From: Pseudomonadota bacterium
Lineage (GTDB): Bacteria; Pseudomonadota; Gammaproteobacteria; Acidiferrobacterales; Acidiferrobacteraceae
Length of the DNA stretch: 10,798 nt
Assembly: GCA_021795255.1 (NCBI GenBank)
Contig: JAJYPQ010000101.1
Coordinates: forward strand, 1-10,798
Reading direction: 5' to 3'
Of the stretch, positions 1 to 5,450 are shown piece by piece. Under the pieces are notes generated by a model. The model was given only the letters and a program-made list of their open reading frames with translations. It was not told the DNA's origin and ran no database searches. The position numbers and the translations under genes are program-made. The number at the start of each line of letters is the position of its first letter. Within the stretch, counting starts at the first letter, position 1.

Positions 1-1
1 G

Positions 2-955
2 GCCCGCGAGTTCGGTGTCCCCGGTTTGTCATCTTTGTTGGTGATCGTAGGAGCGGATCGCCAAATGGTCTTGGCGCGCCAAGCGGCCCTCATGCCGACC
101 CTCGTGGGTTTACGCAAGGCCGGCGCACTGACCGGTTTTGATTTTGCGGAACGCTATCTCCCGAGTGTCGCCGTCCAGCGACGGCGTCAGCAAGCCCTAC
201 CGCCAAGAGCGGTCCTTCGGGCGCGGCTGCGGGCCGCAAGTCGCGGTCTTCCGTTTCGGCTCCGATCGTTGCGGCCGTTTGTGAGCGCGGTGCAGGCCGC
301 CCGCGTCGCTCAACCTCTGAGGTATGCGGCCCTACCCCCGGCCATTCGCACCCGGATCGCGGCGCTTTTGACGACCATCCATGGTCACAGCGTAGGCTTT
401 GTACACCTGACGGGGGTCCGCAAACCGGCCTTGATCGCCCCGGCCCTTGCGCATAGTGGCGTGAAAGATGTGCACTTCGTGGTGGTTAAGCGCGCGGTCG
501 GGAATCTTTTGGCGCGGTATCGCGATGCCTTGCTGCGGCATTCAGCGTGGGCGGCGCTTTTTATGGCGCTCGTGATCGCCTGGGGCTTGCGGTCGGCGGT
601 CGGCACCCTGCGGCTGCTGCTTCCTATGGGCGCTGCAGTCCTCGTGACGTGTGCGTTTTTGGTGCTCACGGGGCCTGGGCTTACGCTTTTGAATGTCGTA
701 GCCCTGCTTCTCATTATCGGCTTAGGTATGGGTTACGCGCTCTTTCTGGGTGACAACGGCCTGATTCAAGGACGGCGTGCGGTCGCCCCGTGGGTGTGTG
801 CGGCGACCACTATGACCGGTTTTGGCGTGATGGCGTTTGCGCAGGTGCCGCTGCTTCAATCCGTGGGACTGACGGTGAGCGTAGGCGCGTTCTTGGCGCT
901 GATCTTTACCGCCGCCTGGTCGCGTCCCGACGAGACTCGGGGGCCGCCGGCTTGA
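2..955 (+). CDS. MMPL/RND-superfamily exporter, C-terminal part (5' truncated by window edge)
   Basis: Partial gene: the frame is open from base 2, so the true start lies outside the window. The visible part (about 317 residues) begins in the periplasmic domain, with an 'LPS..-Q-R' stretch typical of predicted MMPL-type exporters (COG4258-like). It ends with five hydrophobic segments, encoded at about 541-600, 610-675, 682-750, 790-850 and 850-920. These match the second half of a 12-TM RND-like permease. Such proteins move lipids or polyketide-like products across the inner membrane using the proton gradient. The motif at about 718-744 reads GLGMGYALFL, where the family usually has Gly-x-Asp-Tyr. 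The Asp thought to carry protons is therefore Gly here. The stop codon overlaps the next gene's ATG (TGATG), indicating one operon. Ketosynthase genes downstream suggest export or membrane handling of an aryl-polyene-like product. The family call is firm; the substrate is inference. Confidence 0.8.
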   Translation, partial: AREFGVPGLSSLLVIVGADRQMVLARQAALMPTLVGLRKAGALTGFDFAERYLPSVAVQRRRQQALPPRAVLRARLRAASRGLPFRLRSLRPFVSAVQAARVAQPLRYAALPPAIRTRIAALLTTIHGHSVGFVHLTGVRKPALIAPALAHSGVKDVHFVVVKRAVGNLLARYRDALLRHSAWAALFMALVIAWGLRSAVGTLRLLLPMGAAVLVTCAFLVLTGPGLTLLNVVALLLIIGLGMGYALFLGDNGLIQGRRAVAPWVCAATTMTGFGVMAFAQVPLLQSVGLTVSVGAFLALIFTAAWSRPDETRGPPA

Positions 956-2157
956 TGGGCGGCGATGGTGTTTTTGAAATCGGCCCCTTGACCTTGGTGA
1001 GCGCCCTGGGGCGCGGGCTCGATGCGACTTTTGCGAAGCTCGCGCGGGGGGAGTCTGGGCTTGCGCCGCACACGACAGCGAGCGGATTGGTTTGTGCGGT
1101 AGGGCGGGTGTCTGGCGTAGACGACGTGGTCTTGCCGAAGACCTTGGCGCGCTACGACTGCCGCAATCATAGGCTGGCGGCGCTGGCGCTCGAGACCGAC
1201 GGGTTTGCGGAGGCGGTGGGGCGACTGGCGGGGAAGTGGGGAGCGGGGCGGATTGGCGTGGTGGTCGGGACCAGTACCTCGGGTATCGCTTCGACCGAAG
1301 CCGCCTATCGTGACCCGGCGTTCGCCATCGCCAATGCCTTGCCTGCGACCTTCCCGTATCGGGAAACGCACAATGTCTTTGCCTGCGCCGATTTTACGCG
1401 CCGTTACTTAGGTGTGAAGGGACCGGCGTTCGTCATTTCGACCGCCTGTTCTTCGAGCGCCAAGGCCTTTGCCACGGGCGCCCGACTGATCCGTACCGGA
1501 GTGTGCCGGGCGGTTGTCGTAGGCGGTGTCGATAGCCTCTGCGACACGACGCTTTATGGCTTCCAGTCCCTTGGTCTTTTGGCGCCGAGAAGCCCGCGAC
1601 CCTTTAGCGCCGATCGTGATGGTATTGCGATCGGCGAGGCCGCGGGTTTTGCGATCTTGGCAGCGCCTGGGGTGCTTGACGATGAGGGATCCATGCGCCT
1701 TGCGGGTATCGGAGATAGCGCCGATGCCTATCATATGACGGCCCCCCATCCCGAGGCCTTGGGGGCCTGGGAGGCGATGGCCGCAGCGTTGGGGGACGCG
1801 GGCTGGCGCGCGTCTGATCTCGATTATATTCATCTCCATGGCACGGGAACGATCGCGAATGATGCCGCTGAGGATCTTGCGATCATAAAGATCGGTGGGC
1901 GCGCGACCCCAGTCAGTTCGACCAAGGGCGCGACTGGGCACACCCTAGGCGCGGCCGGGGCGTGCGCGGTGGCGATCGTGGGATTGGCTATGAGAGCGGG
2001 ATTTATACCCGGTACCACCAACACCGTGGCGCGCGACCCGGCCCTCCAATCGGCCTTGGTCCTTCAGGGCCGCTTAAGTCCCGTGCGCCGGGTTCTGATC
2101 AACACCTTTGGGTTTGGCGGTAGCAATTGTAGTCTAGCCCTGGAGGGTGGCTCGTGA
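955..2157 (+). CDS. Beta-ketoacyl-ACP synthase (KAS I/II-like), aryl-polyene type
   Basis: A 400-residue condensing enzyme of the FabB/FabF thiolase fold. It catalyses decarboxylative Claisen condensation of acyl-ACP with malonyl-ACP in the cytoplasm. All catalytic residues are present: nucleophile Cys165 in STACSSSAKAF, His295 in HGTGT, and Lys324/His329 in KGATGHTLGAAG. The C-terminal NTFGFGGSN motif is also intact. Length is normal for the family. The frame stays open back to about 790, but ATG 955 is chosen because it overlaps the exporter stop (TGATG) and gives the expected N-terminus; no strong Shine-Dalgarno is seen, so translation is probably coupled. It is followed by a 4-base overlap with a Cys-less ketosynthase homologue, with which it may form a KS/CLF-like heterodimer as described for aryl-polyene systems. 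The KS function is nearly certain. The aryl-polyene assignment rests on the neighbours and is moderate. Confidence 0.9.
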   Translation: MGGDGVFEIGPLTLVSALGRGLDATFAKLARGESGLAPHTTASGLVCAVGRVSGVDDVVLPKTLARYDCRNHRLAALALETDGFAEAVGRLAGKWGAGRIGVVVGTSTSGIASTEAAYRDPAFAIANALPATFPYRETHNVFACADFTRRYLGVKGPAFVISTACSSSAKAFATGARLIRTGVCRAVVVGGVDSLCDTTLYGFQSLGLLAPRSPRPFSADRDGIAIGEAAGFAILAAPGVLDDEGSMRLAGIGDSADAYHMTAPHPEALGAWEAMAAALGDAGWRASDLDYIHLHGTGTIANDAAEDLAIIKIGGRATPVSSTKGATGHTLGAAGACAVAIVGLAMRAGFIPGTTNTVARDPALQSALVLQGRLSPVRRVLINTFGFGGSNCSLALEGGS

Positions 2158-2960
2158 GGGCTTTTATGGCCGGAGTGGGGCTCCTGGGGCCCGGCCTTGC
2201 GAACCGCGACGAGGGGTTTGCTATTTTGCGCGGCGAGCGCGCCTACCAGCCGGCGGTGGTGCACGCCCCCGAGGCGCGGGGTCTGGCCGCCAATGAGGCG
2301 CGGCGCTGCCCGCTGCCCGCGCGCTACGCGCTTGATGTCGGCTATCAGGCTTTGAGCGCGGCGGGCTGGACGGCGACCGAGGTCTCCACGGTCTTCAGTT
2401 CCGGCAGCGGAGATCTTGATATCCTCGATAAGAACTGTCGGGCGCTAGCGCGTTCGCCGATCGCCTTATCGCCGACCTTATTTCATAACTCGGTCCATAA
2501 CGCGGTCGCCGGCTACTGGGGGATAGCCATGCAATCGCGCGCCCCCAGTACGAGTCTATCCGCCTACGACGATAGCTTTGCCGCCGGTCTGCTCGAGGCC
2601 TTGATGAGTGCTCGCTTGGGCCCCCCCTGTCTGTTGGTGGCCTATGATTTGCCCCCACCCCCGGCCTTAGCTCGCGTGCGGCACGTGACCGTCCCATTTG
2701 CGGTGGCGGTGGCGGTCTCTCGCGAACGCCCGAGCGGTCCTTGCGTCTCTGTAGAATGGGAATGGCAGCCGCGCGACCAGAGCGAGACCGGGCTTTTGGC
2801 ATCCGATCTCGAGGCCCTGCGGACCGCGAACCCGGCCGCGCGCTGCTTGCCGCTTTTGCAGGCCATCGCCCAAGGCGCGGCAACGCGGGTCGTGCTCCCC
2901 TATCTCAGCGACGGGCAACTGGTCTTGGACGTCGCACCAGGCACTTCCGAGCCGCTCTAA
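2154..2960 (+). CDS. Ketosynthase-like chain-length-factor homologue (PF13723 type, ApeC-like)
   Basis: A 268-residue protein resembling the short beta-ketoacyl-synthase-like subunit found in aryl-polyene clusters. It has an N-terminal AGVGLLGPG stretch and a central HNSVHNAVAGYW segment at residues 111-122. The region that would hold the nucleophile reads STSLSAYDDSFAAGL (132-146) and has no Cys. The His motifs of active ketosynthases are also missing, and the protein is about 130 residues shorter than a full KS. It is therefore probably a non-catalytic partner that shapes starter choice or chain length with the upstream KS. GTG 2154 overlaps the KS stop (GTGA) and has GGAGG at 2142-2146, seven bases upstream. 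ATG 2166, preceded by GAGGG, is an alternative start four codons later. It is the last gene of the visible operon; the next gene is convergent. Family call is good; role is inferred. Confidence 0.78.
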   Translation: MRAFMAGVGLLGPGLANRDEGFAILRGERAYQPAVVHAPEARGLAANEARRCPLPARYALDVGYQALSAAGWTATEVSTVFSSGSGDLDILDKNCRALARSPIALSPTLFHNSVHNAVAGYWGIAMQSRAPSTSLSAYDDSFAAGLLEALMSARLGPPCLLVAYDLPPPPALARVRHVTVPFAVAVAVSRERPSGPCVSVEWEWQPRDQSETGLLASDLEALRTANPAARCLPLLQAIAQGAATRVVLPYLSDGQLVLDVAPGTSEPL

Positions 2961-2991
2961 ACCCTAGCTCGCGGGGCTTAGGGCTTAGGGT
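2961..2991. terminator. Possible weak terminator between convergent genes
   Basis: The gap after the chain-length-factor stop holds ACCCTA (2961-2966) and TAGGGT (2986-2991) as a 6-bp inverted pair, with a second TAGGG at 2979-2983 offering an alternative stem. No T-tract follows. It lies between convergent genes, where a bidirectional terminator would be expected, but the stem is weak. Confidence 0.25.
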
Positions 2992-3018
2992 CTGCGCTCC
3001 GCTTGGGGCGGCCCGCTA

Positions 3019-3318
3019 TCAATGGCCCTTCACGGCATGCCAGAACGCGAGTCCACCGGCCTTGGCCGCGTGACCGATCGCAAGCCCCACCTTCTTTGCC
3101 TCATGCCCAACCGCAAGGCCGGCGTGCTTGAACTTGTGTCCGATATCGTGCGCCGCCTGACCCACGCTATGCCCGACATGGCGGGCGTCGTGGTTGATAT
3201 TGGCCGAGGCCGTAGGGGCACTGAGGGTCACAGCGCAAGCGACCAGCGCCACCGCGGCCAGGGCTTGGCCGACCTTACGTCGTGCCGGTCGGGCCAGGGA
3301 TCGTGTCATTTTGTCCAT
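3019..3318 (-). CDS. Small secreted His-rich protein with 11-residue repeats
   Basis: A 99-residue protein not recognised as a named family. From ATG 3318 it has a basic N-terminus, a hydrophobic core (about residues 16-33) and an A-S-A signal-peptidase site after residue 39. This predicts a mature periplasmic or secreted peptide of about 60 residues. The mature part contains 10 His and a strict 11-residue period: Gly-His at 49-50, 60-61, 71-72 and 82-83, then Trp-His at 93-94, with Lys at 64, 75, 86 and 97. Hendecad repeats with small residues (Gly, Ala) suggest an amphipathic helix with a stripe of His and Lys, possibly for membrane or metal binding. The frame stays open upstream to GTG 3372, which would add an N-terminus rich in His; that extension spoils the signal peptide and has no good ribosome site. 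ATG 3309 is a third choice. It is convergent with the ketosynthase operon. Reality as a gene is likely; function is unknown. Confidence 0.7.
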   Translation of the reverse strand: MDKMTRSLARPARRKVGQALAAVALVACAVTLSAPTASANINHDARHVGHSVGQAAHDIGHKFKHAGLAVGHEAKKVGLAIGHAAKAGGLAFWHAVKGH

Positions 3319-3375
3319 AAGTGTCCAGAGTAGTGAGGGATGGTGGTGGTGACCGTGCCCCGTGTCGTGCACGCC

Positions 3376-3570
3376 TTACGTCTCGAGACCGTTAGCCGCA
3401 GACGGCGGGAGGTCATGGAACCCCGATCGATGGAACCACAGCCAATTGTAGAACACTTCACAGGATTCGAAAATCGCAAGTCTTTGCGTCGCGCGGGTGG
3501 TCTATAGCTCGTGAAAGATGAGTTCTGGCTTTAAGCGTTTGAACGCCGATTCAGCGCAGGCCTTGTCGCT
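3376..3570 (-). pseudogene. IS3-family transposase (OrfB/integrase core) C-terminal remnant
   Basis: Translated on the minus strand, this stretch reads DKACAESAFKRLKPELIFHE, then an in-frame TAG (about 3511-3513), then TRATQRLAIFE and EVFYNWLWFHR. It ends at TAA 3376-3378. This matches the end of IS3-family transposases: D-N-A-x-x-E-S-F-F-x-x-L-K-x-E, then T-R-x-x-A, I-F-x-Y-I-E-x-F-Y-N and R-x-H. The catalytic Glu of the DDE triad is kept (AES), but the DNA-Asn has become Asp-Lys, the gene has an internal stop, and the first two Asp-bearing regions are absent. It is a dead fragment. No terminal inverted repeats or target duplication could be defined. The remnant stops about 60 bases short of the His-rich gene. 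Confidence 0.72.
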
Positions 3571-3688
3571 ACCCTCGACCGTCTGGCTCCTACACTCCAC
3601 GAGGTCCTGACCCGTGCCTCCTGGCGACCCTTCGGCAGTGGCAAGGGGCCTACGATCTCCTAGAGCCCGCCCCTCATCTCCTGAAGGA

Positions 3689-3731
3689 AAACGACCGATG
3701 GCGGGCGCCCCTGGTAGCGCCCCGGTCGTTT
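3689..3731. repeat. Strong two-part inverted repeat (hairpin) upstream of luxR
   Basis: Outer arms AAACGACCG (3689-3697) and CGGTCGTTT (3723-3731) pair perfectly over 9 bp. Inner arms GGGCGC (3703-3708) and GCGCCC (3717-3722) pair over 6 bp around an 8-base loop. The two helices stack directly on the right-hand side, with a 5-base bulge on the left. No T-run follows on the plus strand; on the minus strand the stem is followed by TTTTCC-like sequence, so a minus-strand terminator is possible. It could also be an old transposon end or a regulator site. Confidence 0.55.
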
Positions 3732-3870
3732 CGAATTCTGTTGGACCCTCGCCTGTCGCCGTTTTCCCAGCACTTGCGCCAAAGCCCGTACCGAGGCGCC
3801 TCTCTCGGGCCCATGGCCATCATATCGAGGATCGTAAGGCCGATTTCCGCCGCGATTGAAGGTCCTGCGA

Positions 3871-3876
3871 GAGAGG
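3871..3876 (+). promoter_or_regulatory. Ribosome-binding site for luxR
   Basis: GAGAGG lies five bases before ATG 3882. It supports this start over the upstream TTG at 3741 and over later in-frame ATGs. Confidence 0.6.
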
Positions 3877-3881
3877 TGGTA

Positions 3882-4715
3882 ATGTGCATGGTCACGAACC
3901 TACGGGTCTTCGAACGTATGACCTTAGCGCCTGCGTCTGATGAGATGGCCCGCATGCACGGTGGACTCGCGCGCCTTTCGAAACGCGATATGCTGGCGCT
4001 CGCCTTGCTCTCCTACCAAGCCGGAAGGGCCGCGAGTCTGGACGCGGGACAGGAGGTTCTGCACGCACTCAAGGCCATAGTCCCGGTCGATGCCGCCTTG
4101 TGCGCCCTGGTCCGGCTCGATGCCCGAATCGGGGCTCTCGAGGTGCAGGCGCTTCTGGCCGTCGATTGGCCCGCGGAATGGCTGGCCCTTTACCGGCACC
4201 ATCGTTATGACCGTGTCGATCCGGTGTTACGCATCCACTTTGCCCACTATGCCCCACAGGTTTGGTCGCACACCTATCAAAATGTCAGCTCCTGGGAGGA
4301 ACGCCAGTTTATTGAAATCTCCGGGGGCTTCGGATTAAGGGACGGCATTACGCTGGGCATGGCCTGTGGCGGGCCGCGCGCGGGCAGCGTGCTGTCGTTT
4401 GTCGGTGAGGACCTCGTGCACGAGCCCCGTTACCAGACCATGCTCGAATACCTGACACCTGCGCTGCACAGTATCTTGGTGCGGGTCGCAGGCTGTCCAC
4501 CGCGCGCGCCCCTGCCCTTGACGGCACGGGAGCGCGAGGTCTTACAGTGGGCGGGTCTTGGCAAGACCACATGGGAAATCGCGCGGATTGTGGGCATTAG
4601 CGAGCGCACCGTGGTGTTCCACTTTCGCAACGTCATGCGCAAGTTGAAGGCTCGTAACCGTGTTCAGGCGGTAGCGCAGGCGGCGGCCCTTGGTTTGTTT
4701 TCTGACTCTCCATGA
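3882..4715 (+). CDS. LuxR-family quorum-sensing transcriptional regulator
   Basis: A 277-residue LuxR-type regulator. The N-terminal autoinducer-binding domain (about 45-200) carries the signature residues Trp100, Tyr104, Asp113-Pro114, Trp128 and Gly155, which correspond to TraR W57, Y61, D70-P71, W85 and G113. The C-terminal LuxR HTH (about 211-272) shows LTAREREVLQW (Glu219), GLGKTTWEIA, SERTVVFHFRN and NRVQAVAQA, all typical of the DNA-binding fold. With the ligand residues kept, it should bind an N-acyl-homoserine lactone and control transcription as a dimer. About 40 extra N-terminal residues precede the usual domain start. The start is set by the GAGAGG site; ATG 3888 is two codons later. 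The gene is convergent with a luxI-like gene and its last 83 bases overlap that gene's end. No decay is visible. Family assignment is firm; the targets are unknown. Confidence 0.92.
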   Translation: MCMVTNLRVFERMTLAPASDEMARMHGGLARLSKRDMLALALLSYQAGRAASLDAGQEVLHALKAIVPVDAALCALVRLDARIGALEVQALLAVDWPAEWLALYRHHRYDRVDPVLRIHFAHYAPQVWSHTYQNVSSWEERQFIEISGGFGLRDGITLGMACGGPRAGSVLSFVGEDLVHEPRYQTMLEYLTPALHSILVRVAGCPPRAPLPLTAREREVLQWAGLGKTTWEIARIVGISERTVVFHFRNVMRKLKARNRVQAVAQAAALGLFSDSP

Positions 4716-5325
4716 GCCAGTTCGTAAACAACGAGGGCCGCACCTGCGCCTGAGCGCGAAAGGCATGCCAGTCCAGGAGGGCCGCCACGCACGGCTCGCC
4801 GCACCCGAGAATCCGCGCTGGACCCACCGGCGAACACGCAAAGCCCCATTGCCGCAGGGTCCGCAGATAAGCTGTTTCGACCACGAGATAGAGAAAGCGA
4901 ATGCCGTTACGGCAAGACCAGTGATAGATGGCCTTGTAGAGGAGACAAGAGATTGGCAGCGACGAACGCGGCGATCGTGATCCCCGGCGCGTAGCAAGCC
5001 GTGTGACCTCCACGGTATCGGCCCCTTTTTTGATGTTGTGATCCGCACCGACCAGCGCCACGAACTCCCGTTCCAGCATAAACGGACGGTCGGAGGGGAT
5101 GAGGCGCACGACCCCGACTAGCCCGTTGTCCTCGGTAAAGGCCCCAATCGATGTCGAGCCCGTTTCGTAGTCGTCGCATTCCTGGCCATCGGGCCGTCCT
5201 TTTACCCAGCCGAGGGCCTGGCAGTAGATCGCATGGCGCAGTCGGAAGGCCTTGAGATGGTCTTCGGGGGTCTCCAGGATACGGATCGCCAAGCCGTTGT
5301 CAGTGAAACCAAAGTGGTCGTTCAT
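4633..5325 (-). CDS. LuxI-like acyl-homoserine-lactone synthase
   Basis: A 230-residue GNAT-fold autoinducer synthase, predicted to make N-acyl-homoserine lactone from S-adenosylmethionine and an acyl donor. Residues aligned to the ten LuxI landmarks are Arg30 (R24), Tyr34 (F28), Trp40 (W34), Glu49 (E43), Asp51 (D45), Glu54 (D48), Arg74 (R70), Phe88 (F84), Glu106 (E101) and Arg109 (R104). Eight are identical, with F to Y and D to E as conservative changes. The RLIPSDRPFML block and VEVTRLA are clear. It is somewhat longer than classical LuxI, with a Pro-rich tail after about residue 205. ATG 5325 has GGAGG (5334-5338) eight bases upstream. Its 3' end lies inside luxR on the opposite strand. 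A related long acyltransferase (PEP-CTERM-associated or N-acyl amino acid synthase type) is the main alternative, but the adjacent ligand-competent LuxR favours a quorum-sensing synthase. Confidence 0.85.
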   Translation of the reverse strand: MNDHFGFTDNGLAIRILETPEDHLKAFRLRHAIYCQALGWVKGRPDGQECDDYETGSTSIGAFTEDNGLVGVVRLIPSDRPFMLEREFVALVGADHNIKKGADTVEVTRLATRRGSRSPRSSLPISCLLYKAIYHWSCRNGIRFLYLVVETAYLRTLRQWGFACSPVGPARILGCGEPCVAALLDWHAFRAQAQVRPSLFTNWLMESQKTNQGPPPALPPEHGYEPSTCA

Positions 5326-5333
5326 GATCGGCG

Positions 5334-5338
5334 CCTCC
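5334..5338 (-). promoter_or_regulatory. Ribosome-binding site for the luxI-like gene
   Basis: On the minus strand GGAGG lies eight bases before ATG 5325, a near-ideal Shine-Dalgarno that fixes this start. Confidence 0.7.
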
Positions 5339-5348
5339 GGGATGTGTT

Positions 5349-5450
5349 ACCCCTTGATAGCGTATTTCAGGCGCGCCGTGGCCCCTCTCTTTACCGAAGG
5401 GGTGCCAAGCGGAGGGGGTCGTCTTCCGGACTGGAAGGTTCTAAGGGGTG
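5349..5450. repeat. Three AAGGGGT boxes around the luxI upstream region
   Basis: AAGGGGTG occurs at 5397-5404 and 5443-5450 as direct copies. The reverse complement ACCCCTT lies at 5349-5355. Centre spacing is about 46-48 bases. The right-hand copy sits at the end of the MFS gene, the other two between MFS and luxI. The same 7-mer also occurs in coding sequence elsewhere (near 6395, 8325 and 8400), so a chance origin is quite possible. No lux-box-like 18-20 bp palindrome was found. Confidence 0.3.

Larger units (their letters stand above)
3571..3881. other. Intergenic stretch upstream of luxR, no gene recognised
   Basis: About 310 bases lie between the transposase remnant and the luxR start. 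Short open frames exist on both strands but none has recognisable motifs. The luxR frame is open back to 3741, but that part looks non-coding and is excluded. The stretch holds the strong inverted repeat at 3689-3731 and the luxR ribosome-binding site. No convincing lux box or sigma-70 promoter was found by eye. Confidence 0.6.

Noticed and set aside
790..954. Upstream extension of the ketosynthase frame to position 790
   Set aside because: It lies fully inside the exporter's coding sequence and reads as low-complexity out-of-frame protein; ATG 955 with the TGATG overlap gives the normal N-terminus.
3319..3372. His-rich N-terminal extension (GTG 3372) of the small secreted protein
   Set aside because: It would put 18 residues before the signal peptide and spoil it, and the GTG has only a poorly spaced AAGG upstream. 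The His run may be chance from a GTG-rich stretch on the plus strand.
4633..4715. Idea that the luxI gene has lost its true stop and reads falsely into luxR
   Set aside because: The overlap region has no frameshift sign and the conserved acyltransferase core ends well before it; without relatives to compare, the annotated stop is kept.
5330..5440. Search for a lux box (18-20 bp palindrome) upstream of luxI
   Set aside because: No sequence with convincing dyad symmetry of the ACCTGT-N-ACAGGT kind was found by eye.
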